21,659 nt of DNA from JACCYI01 sp036389195 (GTDB taxonomy: Bacteria; Actinomycetota; Thermoleophilia; Solirubrobacterales; Solirubrobacteraceae): NCBI GenBank assembly GCA_036389195.1, contig DASVQH010000527.1, forward strand, positions 1 through 21,659. The letters run 5' to 3'. The notes under the pieces are model-generated. The model was not told where the DNA came from, ran no database searches, and was given only the letters and a program-made list of their open reading frames with translations. The translations under genes were made by a program, and so were the position numbers. Positions 13,016-20,413 of this stretch are shown piece by piece (within the stretch, counting starts at the first letter, position 1; each line of letters starts with the position of its first letter).

Positions 13016-14548
13016 ATGGAGCGAAAGTGGTGGACCCTCGTCGCCGTCTGCATCGCGACGTTCATGCTGTTGCTCGACGTCACGATCGTGAACGTCGCGC
13101 TGCCCGACATCGAGCGCTCGCTCGGGTCGAGCTTCGCGGACCTGCAGTGGGTGGTCGACGCCTACGCGCTGACGCTCGCCGCGCTCCTGCTCACCGGCGG
13201 CTCGCTGGCCGACCTCTTCGGCCGCCGCCTGCTGTTCGTGATCGGCCTGGCGATCTTCACCGCCGCGTCGCTGGCCTGCGGGCTCTCGGGCTCGCCGACG
13301 GCGCTCAACCTGGCGCGGGCGGCCCAGGGCATCGGGGCGGCGTTCATGTTCGCCACCGCGCTGGCCCTGCTGGCCGCGAATTTCTTCGGCGCCGACCGCG
13401 GGACCGCCTTCGGGATCTGGGGCGCGGTCACGGGCGCCTCGGTCGCCGTCGGGCCGCTGGCCGGCGGCGTCCTGACGCAGTCCCTGGGCTGGGAGTCCAT
13501 CTTCTTCGTCAACGTGCCGATCGGCATCGGCGCGATCGCGCTGGCCTACGCCAAGGTGGACGAGTCGCGCGCCCCGCGCAGCGGCCCGGCCCGCCCGCGC
13601 GTCGACTGGGCGGGCCTGATCCTGTTCTCGGCCGCGCTGTTCCTGCTGATCTTCGCGCTCATCCGCGGCAACACGGAGGGCTGGGGGAGCACGCTGATCG
13701 TCGCCCTCCTGGCCGGCGCCGTGCTGCTGCTGGCCGCCTTCGTGGTGGCGGAGCGGCGCACCGCCGCGCCCATGCTCGACCTCAGTCTCTTCCGCAAGCC
13801 GGCGTTCGTCGGGGCCTCCGTCGCCGCGTTCGTGCTCTCGGCCTCGATGTTCTCGATGTTCCTCTACCTCACGCTCTACGTGCAGAACGTCCTGGGCTAC
13901 TCGGCGCTGGAGTCCGGCCTGCGCTTCCTCCCCGTGACCGTCCTGTCGTTCCTGGTCGCGCCCGCCGCCGGCAAGCTCGCCGAGAAGCTGGGGATCCGCT
14001 ACTTCCTGTCCGGCGGCCTGGCCCTCGTCGGGCTCGGTCTGCTGCTGATGTCCGGCCTCGACCCCGGGGACGACTGGACGGCGCTGCTGGCGGGGTTCAT
14101 GGTCGCCGGCGCGGGCATCGGCCTCGTCAACCCGCCGCTGGCCACCGCGGCGATCGGCGTCGTGGAGCCGTACCGCGCCGGGATGGCCTCGGGCATCAAC
14201 TCGACGTTCCGCCAGGTCGGCATCGCCACCGGCATCGCCGGCCTCGGCGCGGTCTTCCAGCACCTGGTGGACAGCCGGGCCGGCGAGTTCGCCCGCGCGG
14301 TCAAGGCGGCCGGGGGGACGATCCCCCGCAACACGGAAGGCGCGTTCTCGGACTTCATCTCGTTCGGCGTCTACCGGCGCATCGCCGAGCAGACCGGCGG
14401 CGGGGTCGAGCGCGCCGGCCGCGACGCGTTCCTCCACGGCCTCAACCACATCCTCGTCTACGCCGCGATCCTCGCCTTCGTCGGCGCGATCCTGTCGCTG
14501 CTCCTGGTCCGGCCGAGCGACTTCGTGAGCCACCAGCAGGCGCCCTAG
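13016..14548 (+). CDS. MFS drug/proton antiporter, DHA2 (EmrB/QacA) family
   Basis: A 510-residue, 14-TM transporter. Motif D1 is LLLDVTIVNVALP (18-30), typical of DHA2. Motif A between TM2 and TM3 is GGSLADLFGRR (61-71). The antiporter motif C in TM5 is GAVTGASVAVGPLAGGVL (136-153). A linker at about residues 180-195 is Arg/Pro-rich. The family exports toxic or amphipathic compounds in exchange for protons across the cytoplasmic membrane; substrate unknown. The length is normal for the family and the final TM ends near VSHQQAP. The start ATG 13016 gives the usual short cytoplasmic N-terminus (MERKWWTLV) and has TAGGCT 7 nt upstream. It is divergent from EcsC and followed after 51 bp by the alpha/beta hydrolase. 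No adjacent TetR or MarR regulator is seen. Confidence 0.93.
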   Translation: MERKWWTLVAVCIATFMLLLDVTIVNVALPDIERSLGSSFADLQWVVDAYALTLAALLLTGGSLADLFGRRLLFVIGLAIFTAASLACGLSGSPTALNLARAAQGIGAAFMFATALALLAANFFGADRGTAFGIWGAVTGASVAVGPLAGGVLTQSLGWESIFFVNVPIGIGAIALAYAKVDESRAPRSGPARPRVDWAGLILFSAALFLLIFALIRGNTEGWGSTLIVALLAGAVLLLAAFVVAERRTAAPMLDLSLFRKPAFVGASVAAFVLSASMFSMFLYLTLYVQNVLGYSALESGLRFLPVTVLSFLVAPAAGKLAEKLGIRYFLSGGLALVGLGLLLMSGLDPGDDWTALLAGFMVAGAGIGLVNPPLATAAIGVVEPYRAGMASGINSTFRQVGIATGIAGLGAVFQHLVDSRAGEFARAVKAAGGTIPRNTEGAFSDFISFGVYRRIAEQTGGGVERAGRDAFLHGLNHILVYAAILAFVGAILSLLLVRPSDFVSHQQAP

Positions 14549-14599
14549 ACGAATGTCCTAGAGCGGTCCGCGGCGGCAGGGGGTACACCTCAGGCCAGG

Positions 14600-15469
14600 A
14601 TGGAACCGCTCTTCGAGCACGTCACGGAGGTCGACGGCCGGCGCACCCGCGTCCTGGAGCTCGAGGGGCACGGCCCGCCGCTGCTCCTGCTGCACGGCTA
14701 CGGCGACTCGGCCGACACCTGGCGCCCCGTGCTGGCCGAGCTGGGGATGCGCGACCGCCGCGCGGTCGCCGTCGACCTCCCCGGCTACGGCAAGGCCTCC
14801 AAGCTCGGCCCCGGCGCGGTGCTCCCGCAGCTCGACGCGTTCGCGGCCGAGCTGGTGGAGCGGATCGCCGCCGAGGCGGGGGAGCCCGTGGTCGTGGTCG
14901 GCAACTCGCTCGGCGGCGCGCTCGCGCTGCGGCTGGGCGAGCGGGCCGACCTGCCGATCGCCGGCATCGTCCCGATCGCGCCCGCCGGGCTGGAGATGCC
15001 CCGCTGGTTCGACCTCATCGAGCACGACCCGGTGCTGCGCCGCGTGCTCGCCCTGCCGCTGCCGATCCCCAACCAGGTGCTCAAGACCACGGTCTCGGCG
15101 GTCTACAAGCGGCTCGTGTTCCACCACCCCGACCGGATCGAGGCGGGCGTCGTGAACACGTTCTGCTCGCATCACCACGGCCGCGCGGGCGTCGCCGCGC
15201 TGCTGGCAGCGGGCCGGCGGCTGCTGCCGGAGCTCGGCCCGGGCGCCTTCGACCTCGAGCGCGTCGCGGTGCCGATGCTCCTGGTCTGGGGTGCCCGCGA
15301 CCGCATGATCCCGCCCTCCGGCGCGCGGGTGATCCTCGGCGCGCTGCCGGACACCACGGTGGAGCTGATCGACGACTGCGGCCACTGCCCGCAGCTCGAG
15401 GCCGCCGAGCGGACCGTCGAGCTGCTGCTCGGCTTCGCCCGGACGCGCGCGCCCGCCACCGCCGCGTGA
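14600..15469 (+). CDS. alpha/beta hydrolase
   Basis: A 289-residue alpha/beta hydrolase with a complete catalytic triad: Ser103 in GNSLGG, Asp234 in GARDRMIP and His262 in CGHCPQLE. The oxyanion HG is at 32-33 (LLLHGYGDSADTW). A cap region at about 130-215 covers the active site. The family includes esterases, lipases, thioesterases and PHA depolymerases; the substrate is not determinable. The stop is 4 nt before the first candidate start of the PhaC-like gene, so the two form an operon and a polyester or acyl-ester substrate is reasonable but inferred. The start ATG 14600 lies 51 bp after the MFS stop; TACACC at 14584-14589 is a poor promoter candidate, so read-through from the MFS gene is possible. 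Confidence 0.9.
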   Translation: MEPLFEHVTEVDGRRTRVLELEGHGPPLLLLHGYGDSADTWRPVLAELGMRDRRAVAVDLPGYGKASKLGPGAVLPQLDAFAAELVERIAAEAGEPVVVVGNSLGGALALRLGERADLPIAGIVPIAPAGLEMPRWFDLIEHDPVLRRVLALPLPIPNQVLKTTVSAVYKRLVFHHPDRIEAGVVNTFCSHHHGRAGVAALLAAGRRLLPELGPGAFDLERVAVPMLLVWGARDRMIPPSGARVILGALPDTTVELIDDCGHCPQLEAAERTVELLLGFARTRAPATAA

Positions 15470-15473
15470 GAGA

Positions 15474-16571
15474 GTGCCGGGCGTGGTCCCGGGTCCCAGC
15501 TTCCTCGCCGCCGCGGCGGTCAACGCGTTCGACGCCGTCCTCGGCGACGGCCTGGCCGACCTGCGCCGCATGCCGGCGACGGTCATCGACGACGGCCCGC
15601 AGCGCTGCGTCCAGCGCTACCTGCCGCTCGACCGCGCGCCCGAGCGCGCCGATGCTGCGCCCGTCCTGCTCGTCCCGCCGCTCGCCGCGCCGGCCATCTG
15701 CTTCGACCTGCGGCGCGGGTGCAGCGTCGCCGAGCACCTCCTCGCCCAGGGCCGCCGCACCTACCTCGTCGACTACGGCGCCATCAACTTCGCCGACCGC
15801 GCGCTCGGCCTGGAGCACTGGATCGAGGACGTGATCCCGGGTGCGATCCGCGCCGCCTCGGCCGACGCGGGCGGGCGCCCGGTGCGGATCGCCGGCTGGT
15901 GCCTGGGCGGGATCATGGCCCTGCTGGCCCACGCCGCCGACCCGTCGCTGCCGATCGAGTCGATCGCGCTGGTGGCCAGTCCGTTCGACTTCTCCAAGGT
16001 CCCGCTCGTCGCGCCGCTGCGCCCGATCGCCGCCGTGACCGGCGGGCGCGGCGTCAGCGCGATCTACGGGCTGCTGGGCGGCGCGCCCGCGCCGATCGTC
16101 AAGCGCGCCTACCAGCTCGCCGGCTTCGACAAGCACCTGATGAAGCCGTGGACGGTGCTCTCGAACCTCGACGACCGCGAGCTGCTCGCCCAGATCGAGG
16201 CGGTCGACGCGTTCATGGACCGCATGCACGCCTACCCGGGGCGGACGTTCGGCCAGCTCTACCACCGCTTCTTCCGCACGAACGACCTGGCCAACGGCCG
16301 CCTGGCGCTCACCGACCGGACGATCGACCTCGCCGACGCCCGCGTCCCCGTCATCTCGATCGCCGGGCTCGGCGACGGGATCGCGCCCGTCGCCGCCTGC
16401 CACCACGTCGCCGAGCTGCTGCCGAACACCGCCGAGGTGCGGCTCGAGACGGCGCCCGGCGGGCACCTCGGGGTGCTGACCGGCCGGACCGCCGCGTCCA
16501 CGACGTGGCGGCTGCTGGACGGCTGGCTCGACGCGCCCGCGCCCCGGCGCCGGCGGCGTCGTGCCGCATAG
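15474..16571 (+). CDS. PhaC-like polyhydroxyalkanoate synthase / Cys-nucleophile alpha/beta hydrolase
   Basis: A 365-residue alpha/beta-fold protein in which the lipase box is GWCLGG (141-146), so the nucleophile is Cys143, as in polyhydroxyalkanoate synthases. Asp301 in GLGDGIAPV and His331 in PGGHLGVLTG complete the triad in the order and context of PhaC. Upstream segments VLLVPPLAAPAICFDLR and YLVDYGAINF also follow the family. It has the short length of class III PhaC, which usually works with PhaE; neither PhaE nor PhaA/PhaB is in the window. Polymerisation of 3-hydroxyacyl-CoA is plausible, but actinobacterial homologues of this length are often uncharacterised. The start is GTG 15474 or GTG 15483, both close to the preceding stop with a weak GAGAG upstream. 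The C-terminus ends in a run of Arg (355-363), possibly for granule, membrane or nucleic-acid contact. Confidence 0.82.
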   Translation: MPGVVPGPSFLAAAAVNAFDAVLGDGLADLRRMPATVIDDGPQRCVQRYLPLDRAPERADAAPVLLVPPLAAPAICFDLRRGCSVAEHLLAQGRRTYLVDYGAINFADRALGLEHWIEDVIPGAIRAASADAGGRPVRIAGWCLGGIMALLAHAADPSLPIESIALVASPFDFSKVPLVAPLRPIAAVTGGRGVSAIYGLLGGAPAPIVKRAYQLAGFDKHLMKPWTVLSNLDDRELLAQIEAVDAFMDRMHAYPGRTFGQLYHRFFRTNDLANGRLALTDRTIDLADARVPVISIAGLGDGIAPVAACHHVAELLPNTAEVRLETAPGGHLGVLTGRTAASTTWRLLDGWLDAPAPRRRRRRAA

Positions 16572-16981
16572 CGCTCACGCCGCGCGTCTTCAGCGGGACT
16601 TCGGGCATCGATAGGGGAGGGTTCCTCTGGCGCGTCCCTCCGCGGCGACGCGGGGAGCGGGGAACGGCTTGCGAGAGTCGCGGTGAGGGGGGCGGCAACG
16701 TGGATGGATCGCGTCTACCGCCTCTCGTCATCCACCTTGACCACCGCCGCTTTCCGGTCCTTCACAGCGGACGGCCGCCAGCCACCTACTCACCCATCGA
16801 TGATGCCGTTCCGCGCGGCACCCACCCCATCACCGCCCCGAACGGGAAGCCCCAGGCACCGCAGCCCAACACCCCCGCAACCGCGGCGCGCGATCGCGTC
16901 CTCGCGGGGGTCGCGTTTCGCCACGCCTCCGCCGCATGGCGCCTTGCAATCCGGGAGGGACCTCCTGGGTACCCTCCGCGC
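16572..16981. other. 410-bp intergenic region before the L,D-transpeptidase gene
   Basis: Frames in this stretch have no family resemblance. The second half of the top strand is strongly C-rich (16825-16890), so long open frames there are compositional. I searched by eye for tRNA, riboswitch cores (including the c-di-AMP type often found before cell-wall hydrolase genes) and clear terminators, and saw none. The only element I support is the -10 at its end. Confidence 0.5.
16970..16975 (+). promoter_or_regulatory. -10 element of the L,D-transpeptidase gene
   Basis: TACCCT, 6 nt before ATG 16982. TTGCAA at 16944-16949 lies 20 nt further upstream, too far for a standard -35. A leaderless mRNA is predicted. 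Confidence 0.45.
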
Positions 16982-18049
16982 ATGGCTCGCCTCCTCCTCA
17001 CCGCCGTCGCCGCGCTGGCCGCGCTGGCGCTCGCGGCGCCGGCCGCGGGTGCCCAGGAACCGCCCCCGCCGGCCGTGACCCCCGCGCCCACGCCCCCGCC
17101 GCCCCCGCCGCCGCCGCCGCCGCCCGAGCCGCGGATCGCGCCCGGCATGACGGTGGCCGGCGTCGACGTCGGCAACCTCACGCTCGCCGAGGCGACCGCC
17201 AGGCTCGACCCCGAGCTCGGCCCGAAGCTGCGCCGCCCGGTCGTCGTCGCCGTGGCCGGACACCGCTACAAGCTCACGCAGAAGAAGATGAAGCTCGTCT
17301 TCGATCCGGCCAAGTCGGCCCGCCGTGCCTTCAACAAGGGGCAGGAGAGCCCACCGGCGCCGGGTGCCACCGAGGACGTGCCGCCGTACGTGACCTTCAA
17401 GCGCAAGGGCATGAAGAAGTTCGCCAAGCGCATCAACAAGAAGGTCTACATCGCGCCGCGCAACGCGACGATCCGGATCACCCTGACGCGCATCTTCCGC
17501 CGCAAGTCCAAGGAAGGGCGCGACCTCGACCAGAAGAAGCTGCGCAAGGCGATCGAGAAGGTCGTCGTCGACCCGGCCGCGGGGCGCCTGCTCAAGCCCG
17601 GCCGCAAGGCGCTGAAGGCGAAGATCAACGGCGCCGACCTGCGCCGCCAGTACTACACGATCATCACGATCGACCGCACGAACTTCCGGCTGCGGCTGTT
17701 CAAGTCCTACCGGGTGTCGAAGTCCTACGGCGTCGCGGTCGGGGCGGCCGGCTACGACACGCCGACCGGCCTGTACTCGATCACCTCCAAGCAGGTCAAT
17801 CCCACGTGGAGCGCGCCCGACAAGCCGTGGGCGGGGCTCTACCGGGGCCGCACCGTGCCGGGCGGCTCGTCCGAGAACCCGCTGAAGGCGCGCTGGCTGG
17901 GGATCGCCAACGGCGTGGGCATCCACGGCACCGGCGACCCGGGCTCGATCGGCTCGCGGGCGTCGCACGGCTGCATCCGCATGACCGTGCCGGACGTGAT
18001 CGATCTCTACCCGCGCGTCCCGATGGGGACGCCGGTGCTCATCCAGTAG
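16982..18049 (+). CDS. secreted L,D-transpeptidase (YkuD) with PG-binding domain and polyproline spacer
   Basis: A 355-residue exported enzyme. The signal peptide is residues 1-24 (MARLLL, Ala/Leu core, cut after AAGA). A Pro-rich spacer at 27-50 contains 11 consecutive prolines. Residues about 55-75 (GMTVAGVDVGNLTLAEATAR) start a VanW-type peptidoglycan-binding (PG_binding_4) region, continuing as a basic segment to about 220. The YkuD catalytic domain spans about 225-355, with His315 in GIHGTG and the active-site SHGCIRM (328-334) carrying His329, Cys331 and Arg333. The family forms 3-3 crosslinks between peptidoglycan stems or anchors proteins to the wall, acting outside the membrane. The start ATG 16982 is fixed by the signal peptide and the -10 6 nt upstream. 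The 3' end overlaps that of the convergent WS/DGAT gene by 11 nt. Confidence 0.92.
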   Translation: MARLLLTAVAALAALALAAPAAGAQEPPPPAVTPAPTPPPPPPPPPPPEPRIAPGMTVAGVDVGNLTLAEATARLDPELGPKLRRPVVVAVAGHRYKLTQKKMKLVFDPAKSARRAFNKGQESPPAPGATEDVPPYVTFKRKGMKKFAKRINKKVYIAPRNATIRITLTRIFRRKSKEGRDLDQKKLRKAIEKVVVDPAAGRLLKPGRKALKAKINGADLRRQYYTIITIDRTNFRLRLFKSYRVSKSYGVAVGAAGYDTPTGLYSITSKQVNPTWSAPDKPWAGLYRGRTVPGGSSENPLKARWLGIANGVGIHGTGDPGSIGSRASHGCIRMTVPDVIDLYPRVPMGTPVLIQ

Positions 18050-19481
18050 CGGCGCCGCCGCCGCTGCGACGGCGGCGCGCCCGCGGGCGCGCCGCCTGCT
18101 CGAGCTCGGCCAGCGAGCCCTCGATGCCCTCGACCACCAGGTCGAGGTCGGGCAGCGCGTCGTAGTCGGCGATCAGCCCGAAGTTCATGCCGCCGTCGTA
18201 GGAGATGATCGCGATCGCCAGCGCGCGGTCGCCGGCCAGGAACGCGACCGGGAAGATCGCCTCCAGGCGGTGCCCCAGCAGGTAGAGCGGGAACTGCGGC
18301 CCGGGCACGTTGGTGACCAGCAGGTTGTAGAAGCGGTCGGCGAAGGTGAGCCGCGACGCCTGCGCCATGATCGTCGGCGGCGCGAAGTCCTGCAGCGCGG
18401 CGATCGCCTTCGCCCCGAGCGCCTGCCGGGACTCCTTCAGGCCCCGCATCGCCTCCGACACCTGGCGCAGCCGTGCGACGGGATCCTCGACGGAGATGGG
18501 CAGCGGGGCGATGATCTGCGTCAGCTGGTTGCCGAGCGCGTCGCGCTGGTCCTCGCCGCGGACCGACACCGGCACGGCGGCGCGCAGCTGGACGCCCTCG
18601 GTGCGCTGCCCGCGCTCCTCCATGAAGTACCGCAGTGCGCCGCTGACCACGGCGAGGACGACGTCGTTGATCGTGCCGCCGAAGGCGTTCTTGACCGCCT
18701 TCATCTCCTCCAGGCCCGCCTGCACGACGCGGATGCGCCGGTGCGGTCCCGGCGCGACGTTGAACGGCGTGGGAGGCGGCGCGCTCAGCGCCGTGCGCGC
18801 GACCTCGCCGACGCCCTGGGCGATCTCCCGAGCCCGCGCGAGCACCTCCTGCGGGTGGGCGGCGGCGCCGGCGGCGCCCGCCGCCACGCCGGCCGCTGCG
18901 CGCGCGGCGCCCTCCAGACCCGCCGCGGCCAGCGCGGCCGCCGTCGGCTCCGGGCGGGGGATCCACGGCTCCGGCGGGGCGATCGGCTCGGGCGGGCCGT
19001 CGGGGCTCAGGTCGAAGAGGACGCTGGAGAGCTCGACGCCCGAGATCCCGTCGACGAGCGCGTGGTGGGTCTTCGACAGCAGCGCGAAGCCGCCGCCCTC
19101 GGTGCCCTCGATCAGCCACAGCTCCCACAGCGGCTTCCCGCGGTCCAGCGGCTGGGAGAAGATCCGGCCGGCCAGGTCGAGCAGCGCGTGCTGCGTGCCG
19201 GGGGCCGGCAGCGCCGTGTGGCGCACGTGGTACTCCAGGTTGAACGACGGGTCGTCGATCCAGATCGGCCGGCCCGTGTCGAGCGGCGGGAACGCCAGCT
19301 TCTGCCGGTAGCGCGGGACGAGATGCAGGCGCGAGCGCACATGGGCGAGGAAGTCGCCGATCGCCGGCGGCTCGCCGGCGAACGTCGCCAGGCCGCCGAT
19401 GTGCATGTGCGTCGTCGGGCTCTCCTGCGCGAGGAAGCCCGCGTCCACTGACGAAAGCCGGTCGAGATGCCCCTGGGCCAT
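18039..19481 (-). CDS. wax ester synthase/diacylglycerol acyltransferase (WS/DGAT)
   Basis: A 480-residue protein of the bacterial WS/DGAT family. The catalytic HHxxxDG motif is H139-H-A-L-V-D-G145, within LLSKTHHALVDGISG. Other family blocks are the N-terminal LSSVDAGFL and HMHIGGLA, PLWELWLIEG (117-126), GGTINDVVLAVVSGALR and TNVPGP followed by FPLYLLG. The enzyme transfers an acyl group from acyl-CoA to a long-chain alcohol or diacylglycerol, building neutral storage lipid at the inner membrane. An Ala-rich linker (about 180-215) joins the two halves, and the C-terminus is Arg-rich (ARPRARRRR). The start ATG 19481 gives the canonical N-terminus and lies only 26 bp from the divergent SDR start. 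The length is normal (about 460-480). Whether it makes wax esters, triacylglycerol or both cannot be seen. Confidence 0.92.
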   Translation of the reverse strand: MAQGHLDRLSSVDAGFLAQESPTTHMHIGGLATFAGEPPAIGDFLAHVRSRLHLVPRYRQKLAFPPLDTGRPIWIDDPSFNLEYHVRHTALPAPGTQHALLDLAGRIFSQPLDRGKPLWELWLIEGTEGGGFALLSKTHHALVDGISGVELSSVLFDLSPDGPPEPIAPPEPWIPRPEPTAAALAAAGLEGAARAAAGVAAGAAGAAAHPQEVLARAREIAQGVGEVARTALSAPPPTPFNVAPGPHRRIRVVQAGLEEMKAVKNAFGGTINDVVLAVVSGALRYFMEERGQRTEGVQLRAAVPVSVRGEDQRDALGNQLTQIIAPLPISVEDPVARLRQVSEAMRGLKESRQALGAKAIAALQDFAPPTIMAQASRLTFADRFYNLLVTNVPGPQFPLYLLGHRLEAIFPVAFLAGDRALAIAIISYDGGMNFGLIADYDALPDLDLVVEGIEGSLAELEQAARPRARRRRSGGGAATG

Positions 19482-19493
19482 TGGTCAGAACGG

Positions 19494-19500
19494 ATACTAC
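19494..19500. promoter_or_regulatory. overlapping divergent -10 elements, WS/DGAT and SDR
   Basis: In a 26-bp gap, the top strand reads TACTAC (19495-19500), ending 7 nt before the SDR ATG. The bottom strand reads TAGTAT (19499-19494), 12 nt before the WS/DGAT ATG. The two hexamers share five base pairs, so polymerase can serve only one direction at a time. No -35 is recognisable for either. Confidence 0.45.
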
Positions 19501-19507
19501 GTCTCCT

Positions 19508-20413
19508 ATGAACGCGAACCCCTCCCGCGCCGCCCTGGTCACCGGCTGCTCCACCGGCATCGGCCGCGCCACCGCCGAGCGCCTCGCCGCCCGCGGCTGG
19601 ACCGTCTACGCCACCGCGCGCAAGCTCGACTCGATCGCCGACCTGGAAGCCCGCGGCTGCCGCCTGCTGGCGCTCGACGTGACCGACGAGGCGTCGATGA
19701 GCGAGGCCGTCCAGGCCGTGGTCGACGCCGAGGGCGCGGTCGGCGTCCTCGTCAACAACGCCGGCTACTCGCAGTCGGGCGCGATCGAGTCGGTCCCCAT
19801 GGACCGCGTGCGCGCCCAGTTCGAGACCAACGTCTTCGGCCTGATCCGCATGTGCCAGCTCGTCCTCCCCGGGATGCGCGCCCAGGGGTGGGGCAAGATC
19901 GTCAACCTGTCGTCGATGGGCGGCCGCTTCACGTTCCCGGGCGGCGGGCTCTACCACGCGACCAAGTACGCGGTCGAGTCGCTGTCCGACGCGCTGCGCT
20001 TCGAGGTGCAGGGCTTCGGCGTCGACGTCGTGCTGATCGAGCCGGGGATCATCCGCACGAGCTTCTCCGACACGGCGGTGGGCGGGATCGGCGAGGACCC
20101 GGGCGACGGCCCCTACGCGGAGTTCAACGCCCACGTGGCCAAGGCGACCGCCTCCGTCTACGAGTCCGGGCCGCTGGCCAAGCTCGGCGGCGGGCCCGAG
20201 GACGTGGCCAAGGTGATCGAGAAGGCCATCACCGCGGGCCGGCCGCGGGCGCGCTACACCGTCACGCCGTCGGCCAAGGCGCTGATCGCCCAGCGCGCCG
20301 CGCTGCCGGACGCCCTGTGGGACAAGATGCTCAGCACCCAGTTCCCGCACCCCCGTAACGTCGCCCAGACGACGAGCGTCAGCGAAGTCGGGCCGGGCGA
20401 AACCGATGGCTAA
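19508..20413 (+). CDS. short-chain dehydrogenase/reductase (classical SDR)
   Basis: A 301-residue NAD(P)-dependent oxidoreductase. The nucleotide-binding motif TGCSTGIG is at 12-19, Asp57 follows the second strand block (LALDVTD), NNAG is at 83-86, Asn108 is present, Ser136 lies in NLSSMGG and the catalytic Tyr149-x-x-x-Lys153 in YHATKYA. Basic residues after strand 2 (TARKLDS) favour NADPH. The PG motif (EPGIIRTSF) is intact. Close patterns are found in actinobacterial SDRs that act on lipophilic ketones or alcohols, but the substrate is unknown. The start ATG 19508 is preferred over an upstream in-frame GTG at 19481 that would overlap the divergent gene. The stop overlaps the start of the ribonuclease D gene by 8 nt, so the two are co-transcribed. 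Confidence 0.92.
   Translation: MNANPSRAALVTGCSTGIGRATAERLAARGWTVYATARKLDSIADLEARGCRLLALDVTDEASMSEAVQAVVDAEGAVGVLVNNAGYSQSGAIESVPMDRVRAQFETNVFGLIRMCQLVLPGMRAQGWGKIVNLSSMGGRFTFPGGGLYHATKYAVESLSDALRFEVQGFGVDVVLIEPGIIRTSFSDTAVGGIGEDPGDGPYAEFNAHVAKATASVYESGPLAKLGGGPEDVAKVIEKAITAGRPRARYTVTPSAKALIAQRAALPDALWDKMLSTQFPHPRNVAQTTSVSEVGPGETDG

Noticed and set aside
12350..14533. Long reverse-strand frame across the MFS gene fused to the EcsC frame
   Set aside because: The part opposite the MFS gene is an antisense shadow rich in Gln/Arg/Asp. Family resemblance begins only at the EcsC start at 12994.
17096..17125. CCG/CCC-rich tract as a simple-sequence phase-variation site
   Set aside because: It encodes the polyproline linker in frame with varied codons. 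Repeat units are triplets, so length change would not shift the frame, and no switching signature is visible.
16790..17968. Reverse-strand frame opposite the L,D-transpeptidase, including a poly-Gly tract
   Set aside because: The Gly run is the complement of the polyproline spacer, and the forward frame carries the catalytic YkuD motif.
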